This document shows, piece by piece, positions 45,769-55,546 of a DNA stretch of 64,000 bases. The notes beneath the pieces were generated by a model, which worked only from the letters and a program-made list of their open reading frames with translations, made no database searches and was not told the origin of the DNA. The position numbers and the translations under genes are program-made. Location: assembly GCF_020906515.1 (NCBI RefSeq), contig NC_085849.1, positions 1,984,001-2,048,000 on the forward strand. Reading direction: 5' to 3'. Positions within the stretch are counted from its first letter, which is position 1. Every line of letters starts with the position of its first letter. The DNA is from Vanrija pseudolonga. Its lineage: Eukaryota > Basidiomycota > Tremellomycetes > Trichosporonales > Trichosporonaceae.

Positions 45769-46032
45769 TCACGTACAGCTGCTCCCGCCAATCTTCCCAC
45801 CCGCAACCTCCTCCGAAGCCAGGTGCCTAAAGAATAGGTTGGACATGCGAGCGATGCCGAGGGTCTCGACCAACTGGTTGGCGGCAACGTGGTCGGCGCC
45901 CTCTTGCGTCGTGTGATAGAGTTGCAACGAGCCAAAGAACTGTCCGACATCCTTGGCGGCGAGTGGCGTTCGCTCCCAGCGGAGATGCTGCTGCTGGATC
46001 TTGGATAGCTTGGCCACAGTCGGGCCGTCCAT
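45769..46032 (-). pseudogene. Truncated copy A of an unrecognised four-copy family
   Basis: An 87-residue open frame starting MDGPTVAKLSKI that matches the N-terminus of the intact copy B: (L/K)RW-x-x-T-P-L-A, D-H-V-A-A-N-Q-L-V-E-T-L and F-F-R-H-L-A-S-E-E-V align with PRWVGTPLA, DHVDAAQLFETL and FFKHLASEEV. Similarity stops abruptly after A-S-E-E-V and the frame ends 11 codons later, so two thirds of the family protein is missing. It may be a remnant, or a short expressed derivative. Confidence 0.55.
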
Positions 46033-46262
46033 GGCTACTAGTTTGCGAAACATGACAGTTCATGGCGTTAGTTGGTCTGACAGGTACATACCTGTGTGGA
46101 TGTTGAGGTGTCAAGTGGTACCAGGAGAGCTCGGCTCCTTGAAGATGTGCTTTGTCTGCTCCATGTCAGCACTCTCGACGAAGGCAGGGAAGGGTGGTCG
46201 ACTGGCCAGCACTGTCTATATACAGCGGGGCAGGGTTTGCCGAGTGAGCCGTAGTTATGGAC

Positions 46263-47226
46263 CTAGAAGGGCTCTGCGTAGCTCAGGAAAGCCACCAAAA
46301 TCTTGAAGGTGTCGCGGGGAGCCGTGCCGCTCGGCGACGTCGAGCGGAAGTCGTAGTCGTGAAGACCAAACGCTGTGATGAGTGCGTCGCCCAGCCACAC
46401 TTGGACACGAGTGCCACTGTCCGTCCATTGGCCACCGGGGGCAGGCTGGGCTCGAAACCAGACGTTCGAGGCCTTGACGGGAGCAGCGAGTTGCTGAGGG
46501 ATGCGAAGGCGCATGGCCCGGGGAACATGAAAGCCGAGGACCTCGGAGAGGTGCTGTGCGACGGGGTCCGATGCCATGAAGGCGAGGATGTATGACGGGC
46601 GCAAGTTCTTGGTGGAGTCCTTGGCGGTGTTGATGGGTGGGCTGTCGTAACAAGTCGTCCAAAAGGTGTAGCGCTCGCGAACGGCCGTATTGGATTGGCC
46701 CTTACGCTATTGCGGTCAGCGTGATGTAGCGATGCGGTGGCGAGCTCACCTTGGCTTCAGACTTATTGGCCTTCGAAATCTCCTCCATCCGCTTGCGCTT
46801 TCGCTCGGGGTCGTCGGCCTCGATCTGGTGCAGCTTGGCGACGGTGGCAGCACCAGTCTCGCCCGTGAACCGCGTCTCGCTCCCCGCAGTCGAAGGTAGA
46901 CCGGCGGCGCCAAGACCGCACTTGCGCTTGCGCTGGATGCGGTCGTCCCGGAGAGCAGTGGCCGGCGACAGGGTGCCTGAGTTGGCGAGCTCATACAGGA
47001 CCTCCTCTGAGGCCAGGTGCTTGAAGAAGAGTTCCGTCACGCCGACGACGGTGAGCGTCTCGAAGAGCTGGGCGGCGTCGACGTGGTCGTCACGCTTCTC
47101 GGTTTGGTGCAGCTCGTCGAGGGCAGAGAAAACGCCGCCGACGTTCTCGGGTGCCAGCGGCGTGCCGACCCAGCGCGGGTAGCGCTGCTCGAGCTTGGTC
47201 AGCTTGTTGAGCGTGCGAGCGTCCAT
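46263..47226 (-). CDS. Intact copy B of an unrecognised tandem family
   Basis: Two exons (47226-46750, 46700-46263; 49-nt intron) give 304 residues. The family is not recognised. The N-terminal 90 residues are probably helical (K-L-T-K-L-E-Q-R-Y-P-R-W; D-H-V-D-A-A-Q-L-F-E-T-L; E-L-F-F-K-H-L-A-S-E-E-V-L-Y-E-L). A basic linker follows (D-P-E-R-K-R-K-R-M-E-E). The C-terminal half holds the motifs shared with copies C and D: T-A-V-R-E-R-Y-T-F-W-T-T, E-V-L-G-F-H-V-P-R-A-M-R-L-R-I-P-Q-Q-L, V-W-F-R-A and L-G-D-A-L-I-T-A-F-G. There is no signal peptide or membrane segment. It is the only member with both halves, a start, and canonical splice sites, so it may be the functional copy. Confidence 0.6.
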
Positions 47227-47249
47227 GGCTGTGGCTCTGCATCACGTCG

Positions 47250-48150
47250 TCATGGCCAAATGACGCCACGACCGCCTGCCCATGATACACCTCGAGGCGT
47301 CCCAGGCACCGTCCACTGCACGTCGTCCCTAGGGATTGCCCTGTGCCAGGCAGTCTTGAGCTCGACGGCCCAGCGGAATTGCTGGGGGATGCGGAGCCTC
47401 GTAACGCGGGCAACCTTGAAGCCGAGGACCTCGAAGAGGTGCTCGGCGACGGGGCCCGAGGTCATGATGGGCAAGATGTAGGGAATCTCGACGACGCGAT
47501 AGCTCTTGGTCGTCGGCTGGGCAGCGGTTGTGAACCGCGTGGTCCACACAGTGAACCGATCACGCAGCGCTGTGTCCGACTGCTTGGTACGCTATTGTCA
47601 GCAATATCCAACGAAGCGTGCTCACCTTGGCCACGCTGCGGTTGCTGGCAGCCACGTTGCCGCGGTTGCGTTCCATGCGCTCGGGTTCCGCCGCCTCGAG
47701 CTCGTACCGCCGCTTGTTGGCGGCCTTGCCCGTCTCGGGCGTGAACCCGCTAGGCATGCCCGGGCTCGCCGCGGTGTCCCGGTTCGTACGGCCGATGCCG
47801 CGCAGCTTGGCATACGCAACGCCATACTTGTGTAGCACCGGGTACAGCGGGTCGGTCTTGTAGGCAACAAACAAGTTGAGCAGCAGAATGCACGCGCACT
47901 CCATGCGCGTGACGATGGCACAACGAATGAGGCCCTCGTCGGTCTCGGGGAAGCGGGCTTGCACCGACTGGATCACCTCGTCGAGCTGGGCCCAGGAGCA
48001 CTTCTAGAGGAAGATGTAATGGTGCTTGTCGGTCTGGCCCTCGCCGTACATCCGCTTGTAGTGCTCGTAGTGGCTACGAGCCTTGCGGTGTGTGACGTTC
48101 TCGTGGTGCATGTAGATTCGAAAGACGGTGCCGGGTGTGTGTGCCTTGTT
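47250..48150 (-). pseudogene. Damaged copy C of the tandem family
   Basis: Similarity to copy B runs from F-T-P-E-T-G-K-A-A (B: F-T-G-E-T-G-A-A) across the same intron position (donor at 47625; QSDTALRDRFTVWTT against QSNTAVRERYTFWTT) to L-R-I-P-Q-Q-F and Q-W-T-V-P-G-T. It then diverges and stops at 47250, 23 bp before the start of copy B, so the last 50 or so residues are lost. Upstream the frame reads A-Q-L-D-E-V-I-Q-S-V-Q and, beyond a TAG at 48006-48004, a protein-like stretch (M-H-H-E-N-V-T-H-R-K-A-R-S-H-Y-E-H-Y-K-R). No ATG in a sensible place was found. Probably a pseudogene; a shortened expressed protein cannot be excluded. Confidence 0.5.
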
Positions 48151-48266
48151 GTTTTGGAATGTAGGGAAAGCGGCGGTACGCTCTGAAGCGCGCGTTGGCC
48201 GTTCGGTTGAATGAGGCTGGGTGGGCCGGGTGATGCGCCGTCCGACCGGGAGTGACGAGAGTCGTC

Positions 48267-48912
48267 CTAGAGGGTCGAAGCAAAACCCATGAAAGCAGAA
48301 AACTGCTCGAATGAGTCGCGAGCGGCGCCGGGCTGGCAGGCGGCGTATCCAAAGGTGCAGGTGAGCGCGTCGTCCTCCCGGATTTCGACGAAGGTGTCGT
48401 TCGTCGACCACGTCCCACCGGGCAGATGATGCGCACGGGACCAGACACCCTCTCCCTCAACGGCGAGGCGAAGCTGCGGCGGAATGTGAAGGCGCAGCGC
48501 CACGGGGAAAGGCGTGTGGAGGGCTTGCATAAGACGCTGGGCAAAGCAGTGCGAGGTGATTACGACCACAGCGTAACGGGGCGGTTCCGCGTGCCCCTTG
48601 GAGAGGTTGAGAACTGGCGTGTGGTTGATGTCGGTCCAAAGTTGGAAGCTCATCTCCTTCTCCGTCGGCGCTCGTCGTAAGCTGCCCAGGTACAGCCGCT
48701 TGATCCTGGCGCCATTCTGGAGGTCGGAAGCCTGGCCACCGTCGAAGTACAGCGTCGGGACTGCACACTTCTCCTCGCGCTCGATTCCGTCGCCAGGAAG
48801 GAAGGTCGCTGGAGACCGTGCCCGTCAAGCCCAAATCATACAGCACCTCTGTGGAGCAGCGACCGTTGTAGAGCAGCTCGAAGAGCTCTGAGACGCCGGC
48901 GGTGTCGAACAC
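48267..48912 (-). pseudogene. Damaged copy D of the tandem family
   Basis: The C-terminal half is complete and ends at a natural stop: F-Q-L-W-T-D-I, V-A-L-R-L-H-I-P-P-Q-L, G-V-W-S-R-A and E-D-D-A-L-T-C-T-F-G match copy B. Upstream, V-F-D-T-A-G-V-S-E-L-F-E-L-L and E-V-L-Y-D-L-G-L-T-G-T-V-S match the N-terminal half, but the two halves lie in different frames near 48800-48810 (apparent small deletion at the G-T-V-S / P-A-T junction), and the first 40 or so residues including the start are missing. Best read as a pseudogene of a host gene family. Confidence 0.5.
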
Positions 48913-48970
48913 GCACGAAGCCGGGTGCCATTGCCCGTGTAGACTTACCGTGTGGCCCTGAGTCCTGTTG

Positions 48971-48988
48971 AAAAACTCTAGAGTTTTT
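48971..48988. repeat. Perfect 18-bp palindrome
   Basis: AAAAACTCTAGAGTTTTT, a perfect inverted repeat with no spacer, about 60 bp upstream of the damaged copy D. Could be a binding site or hairpin; nothing else nearby supports a role. Confidence 0.8.
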
Positions 48989-49745
48989 GCTCAGTGGGAG
49001 GAGGGGCAAACGCAGGAATTGTGGCGGGGATGACGAGGGGAAGGTGGAGTGGATGGACCAAGGTGGGAAATCCGATGGAGCTGCCACACTGCCACGACCA
49101 GGCGCCCTCTCCACAGTTCAATCTCTTGTCTGCGCCCCATACCGTGCCCAGTGTGACACTCAGTGCTCGCCATGGTTTACTGTACGCACGAGGTGCCTTA
49201 GAGAGGGGAGAGATCGGCGGATGTCAGGACACGCCCAGCAAGGCGCGCACGACCGAAAGGCGCATTGTTTCCCTGCTGTGTGTGGTGGCGGCGTGGCGGC
49301 GCGAGGAAGCCAAAACGCAGCGCCGACTTTCGCACCATGAGAGCCATTGATAAAAGGTTGAGCCCTCCGTGCGAGGCAGTGGCGAAGCACGCCCTCGCAT
49401 TGAAAGCCAGGGTTGGAAGGCATGCATGCATGCACGCCGAGACCAAAGGACCCACCCGGGCGACTGTTGGTCGCAGCCTCGCGGCACGCTCCTACACCTG
49501 CGCCAGGGACTTACTGCACAGCGCACGCTGCAGGGGGGCGCAAGGGAGCGGGGGGTTGCTCGCACCGCCGTTCAGCAGGCGTTGCCTTCGGCGATCAATC
49601 AACATCACACATGTGAACCAACACGACGCGTAACCCACCCGCGCTCGCACCCACGGTCGGCGGTGCCGTGTTGTCTCGCACACGGCTGCGGGCATACATA
49701 AACAGTCCGTGACGCTGTTTCTTCTCATCATCGTTCTCCACTCCA

Positions 49746-49762
49746 CCCCCCCCCCCCCCCCC
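49746..49762. repeat. Homopolymer run of 17 C
   Basis: Seventeen consecutive C about 120 bp upstream of the small Gly-Tyr protein start, inside a C/T-rich leader. Confidence 0.9.
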
Positions 49763-49883
49763 TCACTCTCCTCAGTCCACCCACCTCCTTCCAGTCTAAA
49801 CTCTGGTCACCTCTCCACCCCCCCTCTACCTCTCAGCTGCAAACCTGATCCCCGCCGCCTGGGGTCAACCCGTCAACGACGCC

Positions 49884-50495
49884 ATGAACTTCGACATGTC
49901 GTTCAACCTTGGGCGTGAAGACACCTCGCGTGACCGTCACACTCTCGCTGCGTCCACCGCCACTCTCACCGACGAGAACCCACTCGTCAGCACCTCTGGT
50001 GTCGGTGACACCGGTCACCACCAGAGCGACACCGTCCAAGCCGAACCCGACGCAGCATCTGCTTCTCTTCCCCAGCCCGACACTCGTCACTTCCCTCCTA
50101 CGCCTGACATGGTTCAGGTGGGAATCGCGTTGATGAAGGAGGACGGGTCTTACGAGTCGATCCTCCAGTCGGCCCAGGAGAAAGCGCGGGCCGCGTGGGT
50201 CTCTAACCAGCTGTCCGGCGCCGGCGATTACACGAAGAGCCCGCTCTACCTGGCGAGCCTCGCGGACGGGCTTGCGGCAGACGAGGAGGCTGGGTACGTG
50301 GACGGCTACGTCGACGGCTACATTAAGGGATATGCCGTCGGCCTTGCAGAGAAGGTGGCGTCTGGGCAGAAGTCGATGGCGGACGCCGGAGTTGACGTCG
50401 AGAACTCGGGCGCTACAGGCGGGGCGGCGCCTCTCGCGCGTACCGGCCACAGCATTGGTTCTCCGACGGGCTCCGCCAAGGGTGCTCAGCAGTAA
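49884..50495 (+). CDS. Small unrecognised protein with a Gly-Tyr tetrapeptide repeat
   Basis: Intronless frame of 203 residues starting MNFDMSFNLGREDTSRDR. No known family recognised. The N-terminal 80 residues are polar and disordered. The middle (M-V-Q-V-G-I-A-L-M-K-E-D-G-S-Y) looks helical. At about residues 138-155 there is a regular four-residue repeat, G-Y-V-D-G-Y-V-D-G-Y-I-K-G-Y-A-V-G, followed by a Gly/Ala/Ser-rich tail. A C/T-rich leader typical of the window's genes precedes the ATG, which supports it being real. The repeat resembles Gly-Tyr stretches in helix-packing or assembly segments but I assign no function. Confidence 0.55.
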   Translation: MNFDMSFNLGREDTSRDRHTLAASTATLTDENPLVSTSGVGDTGHHQSDTVQAEPDAASASLPQPDTRHFPPTPDMVQVGIALMKEDGSYESILQSAQEKARAAWVSNQLSGAGDYTKSPLYLASLADGLAADEEAGYVDGYVDGYIKGYAVGLAEKVASGQKSMADAGVDVENSGATGGAAPLARTGHSIGSPTGSAKGAQQ

Positions 50496-51117
50496 ACTGC
50501 AGCCCCACACCGACCCCTCGTCACTCGTTCGCCGACTCTTCCCCCCTCGCACACTCCCTGTACCCAAGGCCGCAGGCCCGCTCATTTTCTCAATCATCCT
50601 CTCCATGACACGATACGACACGACACGACCAAAAGACAAACCAACAAAAACATGACTCGACCAAAACTAAAACAACAAAAACACGACACGAACAAAAACA
50701 TTCCAAAACCAACAAAAACATGACGCGACGCGACACGACGCCGACCCGTTACACTCCTTTGTTCCCCTCTCGGCGCTCCACACTGGATGGCCCGAGCTCT
50801 CCTCACCAAACCTCTCTCCTCGACCCACCTCTACGACCGCTCCCCCCCGCCCATTCTCCCTGCTCATTGTTCTAGTTGTCTAGATAGATGAACCCAGGAA
50901 TCCGCTTGTACACAGCTACTGACACATATCCGAGGCTGCCTGGTTCGCTTCCGCTGCAGCACACTGTCTCTGGACACCACATCTCAGAGGCCTTTGATAA
51001 CCGTGTAGCCTCGGCACCCCAGCGCGCAGTGCCACTGCCACTCGGATGCCACCCCGCCACACTCAACCTATGATATGTTTGCCATGATGCCACCACCTAA
51101 CCTACACTACTACTGAG
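50496..51117. other. 3' flank with A/C-rich degenerate repeats
   Basis: No gene. See the A/C-rich repeat entry; the rest is unremarkable spacer up to the CWH43 stop. Confidence 0.55.
50606..50745. repeat. A/C-rich degenerate tandem repeat
   Basis: About 140 bp built of ACGACACGA- and AACAAAAAC-type words, almost free of T on the plus strand. A 16-bp word CCAACAAAAACATGAC occurs twice (50641-50656 and 50709-50724). It is strikingly unlike the GC-rich surroundings. Confidence 0.8.
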
Positions 51118-54100
51118 CTACAGTGCCGGAATCTTTGGAGGCGGCGGCCATGTCGTGTCATTGCCCCAGCCGTACTCGCGCAACCCGCTGTGCGCGGGGG
51201 GGAGGTAATACAGCGGGCCGTCCCAGATGCGGTACGCGTGGCCGCGTACCCCGGGTACACGGAACATGGTCGGCATGCGCCATGGCTCGGGAATGTCTGT
51301 TTCCGCAATGTGCCAGTACAGCTGCGAGTCGTCGTCATACTTGACCTTTTGGCCTGGGAGTGGTAGCAAGAACTTGCCGACCTGGAGCTCGGTGTCGGTG
51401 ACATCCGAGTGCTCGAGACGCGAGAAGGCAATGCGCCACAGACCACGGAAGCCAATGTACTCGCACCAGCGCCAGCGGTCGAGCGTCTCAATGTCGATGA
51501 GACCAGTGTGCTCGTTGAACAGGATGCCGTATGGCGACGGCGGCTCGTCGTGCAGGTGGGTAACGAGGTAGCCGAGGAAGACGGTCGGGGTGTCGCCAGT
51601 CTCGTGGAGAAGGCGGGCGAGTTCTGTCGTCTGCAGCTCGCGGTCGAGGGGGTCCTCTTCCTGACCGTTGTGGCTCACAATCACGTTGACGTGCTGACCG
51701 TGAATGTCCAGCGTGGCATGGATCGCGGGCGCCAGCTCGCCGCCAGGCGAAGGTAGGAGGTGGTGGGTGGAGTTGAGGATGGGGTACTTCGATAACAATG
51801 CCGCGCCCCAGGTGTGCTTGTTCGGTCCTGGTCCAATGTCGACGTAGTAGTCGAGCTCCTCGGCAATGTAGCGGGTGAGGTCGCGGTTGCCGTACACGAA
51901 GCGATGGAGATCAGTCTCGAGGAGGCCAAGGACGTCGACCTGCATCTCGTCGATGAGCTGGGCAATGCGGCGCTGGCTGTCACGTCCGGGCTCGTCGATA
52001 CCAAAGTGGACGGTGAAGATGCCACCAGAGAACATCTTGTGACCGGGGAAATACGGCGTGGGCTGGCGCGTCTTGGTGGGGACTGCGCGGTAGTGGATGA
52101 ACGAGGTGACGATGGCGACGACGGCGAGAACAGCCGCAGCCAGGCGTGTAAGGTGGTTGATGCCGTGGATGCGGTTCTTGCTGCGGGTGTGGAGGCGGGA
52201 CTCGTCGGGCAGCTTGAGCGTCGCGGCACCGGCGATGCCAGCGCCAAGGGCAACGACAATGAGGCCGGTGACGAGATCGGTGCGCTCACGGAGGAGCCAG
52301 CCAAAGGGCACGAACGCGTAGGCGACGGTGAACACTGACGCGACGTCGACAACACAGTTGAAGATCATGGCACGGCCAGTGACTGCCGGAGGCATGGCAG
52401 AGGCAGCACGGAGGAGTGAAGGGAACGTGACGACAATGTTGAACACAAGAGCGAGACCGGCGAGGAAGCCCGCCCAGTCGGGAATCTTGTCAAGCGCGAG
52501 GAATGACGCGAGGGTCGTCACACTAACAGTCGTGACGTTGGCGTTGGACGGCGTGTAGTCGGTCAAGAGGCCGGCGATGACGACAAGAATGACCAGGCCA
52601 GACCAAGGGTGCAGAGTCGGGCCGGTGAGAGGCCAGCCGGTCCACGTCCACGCAATGATGGTTCCCGAGTCGGTGACAAATGTCTGGATGAGGTGGACGC
52701 TGGCGCCAAAGCCAATGGCGATGAGGAAGCGCTGGGAGCGGGAGAAGGCGAGGTTGAGCGGCTTGTCCTTGAGCGTCGCGCCGACGGGCGGTGCCGGGAA
52801 CAGGTTGTTGGGGCGGTAGTAGTACTCGGCGAGGGCAAGGGCCGAGATGACCAGGCCAGTCTTGTTCCAGCCGCCTGACGCGGCGTCCATAACCGGCCAG
52901 AACGGGTTGTTCGAATAGGCATTGTACTTGGCCAGAAGCGTCACAATGAGGCCAGTGATGAGAACTGCGTGGGTCAATTTCAGTCTGGCACGGCGCACCC
53001 ACTCTTTCCCTGGGAGAGCATCTCGGGACTGCCGCGGAGACGGTACGAGTCGGCAGCCAGCGCGATCCAGCCGCCCCACATGCCGATGAGGACGCAGAGG
53101 TAGCGCGCGCCGACGTTGGGGAGAGCGTAAGTTCCCAGACCGACGACAAAGAGTAGCGAGCGGTGGAGGAAGAGGCCCTCCTTGGACGTCGCATAGGCGC
53201 GGTACCACGGTGTGCCGAGGGCATACGGCGCGAGGTTGATGAGGATGGCGGCCTCGGAGCCTGACAGGGCGAGCTTCCACACCGACCAGTAGAAGAGCTG
53301 GACCGAGACGCTGGTGAAGATGGTCCAGAAGGCGGCGGCTGGGTGTCAGCTTGTACCTCGAGGCTTGCACCTACCAAACCACACGTCGCTCAACCACGCA
53401 AGTGCATCGCGGTATGGCAAGCGCGAGGGAGGCGAAGGCGCGGCCGTCCAGTCCTCCTCTGAACGCGAAGCCGAGCGCGGAACCGGGGCAATGTAGAGGC
53501 CTTGAGCGAATCTGTAGATGTGACAGGATACATTAATATCGATACATGCTCTTCTATGCCTTATCCCACGAGGGGGTAGCGGGCCCCGAAGCGGCGACCC
53601 ACCCATTCTTTTCTCCGGCGCCATTTGCGGTCGACGTGGTGTCGATGATGCGGACCTGGAGGTGGCCGAGCTCAAACAGGGTCGCAGCGTCAAACGCAAC
53701 GTCCCACCCGACCAGGCTCCACTCGAAGAAGGCGTAGCGGGTGTAGGCTGGAAAAGTCAGCATGGGCGGCAGGTAGAGGAGAGCCGAAGCGCGCGCCAAG
53801 CTCTTGGCAGCACCGCACTCACCACCGGGGACGTGGTTGACCGAGTGCTGGATGAAGAGGTAGATGAGAGGTGGCACCGACGCGATGAAGCCGCCAAAGG
53901 TAATCTTCCTCCACTTGCGGGCGCGGTCGTTGGTCGAGTGCGCCGTGGAGAGATACATCCACGGGACGTTGAGCACGAGGTAGATGATCATGAACAGGTC
54001 GTGAAGGTCTGCAGGGCGCGCGTGTCAGCCGGGCCGGCTGCAATGCTGCGGATCAACAACGACTTACCGTGCTGATCCCGAGACGTGATGTACATCCAAC

Positions 54101-54742
54101 CTCCGCTGCTTCGTCAGCAAACATGCCCGATGCGGCGCGACATACCAGCAGAATGTCCGCGCGACGCCAAACATGATCTCGGCGTCAACGAGCCCAGTAC
54201 GCGCGGCGACCGTCGGCACAGGTCCAGCATCCTCAGCGGTGAGCGGGTGCTGTGCCTCGTCGTCGTCCTTGTGCGCCTTGGAGCGCGAGCGCAGGTTGCC
54301 CTGGTACGTCGAGGTGGATGCCGACGGCGCTGCTGCCGAAGCCGGACCAGCACCCGACGAGCGCACAGATGCCGATGGGGGGTAGCGGTGTGCGATCCAC
54401 TGCAGACCGAGGAGGACGAAGCGCGGCGTGGCGGTCAGCGCGATGAGGATCTGGAAGGGTGCGCGCGGCGCGACGTGGTCGCCGATGCTGGGCGCGTGTT
54501 AGTCATCCGGTGGGCTTCGGGATGCGCCGGCCGACCGGCTTCGCCGCTACCGCCACCACCACTTACGTCGCCGAGACCGAGGGGAACCACTCAACGGGCC
54601 ACTTTGCGACCGAGTTCTCGCACAGCTGCTCCCAGAGCCCGGCAAACCAGCCGAGGAAGAGGGCGGTCGAGAAGGCGAGCACCGAGAGCGCGGTGTGTAT
54701 GCGCGGCACGAGGGCCGCGGGCACTGCGACGAGGGTAGTCAT
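51118..54742 (-). CDS. CWH43: Cwh43, GPI-anchor ceramide remodelling protein
   Basis: Eight exons (54742-54567, 54487-54146, 54105-54068, 54008-53823, 53747-53570, 53511-53375, 53338-53003, 52964-51118) give 1,079 residues. Cwh43 puts ceramide into GPI anchors in the ER and is linked to cell-wall integrity. The N-terminal third is the multi-pass PGAP2/Frag1-like part (R-D-Q-H-D-L-H-D-L-F; Y-A-F-F-E-W-S-L-V-G-W-D-V-A-F-D). A second multi-pass block follows (F-W-T-I-F-T-S-V-S-V-Q-L-F-Y-W-S). The C-terminal quarter is an endonuclease/exonuclease/phosphatase-like domain with L-G-L-L-E-T-D, G-N-R-D-L-T-R-Y and the hallmark V-S-H-N-G-Q-E-E-D (about residues 890-900). The intron at 53569-53512 uses a weaker GTGGGA donor; without it a stop would split the gene, so I prefer the single fused form known from yeast. 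Confidence 0.9.
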
Positions 54743-55546
54743 GCTTGAGGGAGTGAAACACGCGTGGATGCGATTTGCGACCCCCGCGTGTGCGCGTGTG
54801 GTTGATGGATGGGATGGGATGAGATGAGTGATGTAGAGAAGTAGAGAGTTGAAACGTGTTTCCGGCTAACGACGCGACCCACAACCTCGCGGGGCAGCGC
54901 GACCACTGTCAATTGCAGCTTGTTGCTCTCGTCGTCCTCCTCTCGTCTTCCTTTGTTCGGCACCAGTCGTCGTCCGTCTTGACGAGGCTATGACGTTGGC
55001 CGTCCCTTGACACTTTGCTCGTGCTGTTTGGTCCCAAGCCTCTTGGGTGCCCTGCTGCAGCCCCTGCCTGGCACGCCGCCCTGGTCCCCGGTGGTCGTGG
55101 TGGTGCTGCTGCTACCCTCCTCCCCCGCCAAGGACCATCAACTTGGGCCGTGTCCCTGTGCTCTCAACTTCCCTGACAACTTCTCACACAAAACTCTGCA
55201 CCACACGGCACCCACGCTCTCAGCTTACCGTGCCGGTCGGCCGCCGAACAGCAGTCACGACGCGTGTGGCGTGGCCTGATTAATTGCCCGCATCGGGCTA
55301 CCCACATCTCCCAATAGTCATACCCACCCAGTGCTAGTAAATCAGGCGTTCACATTCATATATACAAGACGCGCCCATCGCCTACGGGGTGGAGGAACGC
55401 AGAGGAGCGGCCTGGGAGAATAACAGAAGAATAGGCCCAACATCCACCCCCTAGACATGCACCACAATCTCTAAGACCCCTCTTCTACAGAAGGGCTGCT
55501 CACACCACCATACGGCCACAGCGTCGCACAGCGAGGCGCCGCATCT
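54743..55546. other. Intergenic region
   Basis: CWH43 promoter side and YPT1 3' side. No gene or RNA recognised. Confidence 0.55.

Larger units (their letters stand above)
48913..49883. other. Intergenic region
   Basis: No supported gene. It contains an 18-bp palindrome, a short GCAT repeat at about 49419-49434, and a 17-C homopolymer close to the next start. Confidence 0.5.
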
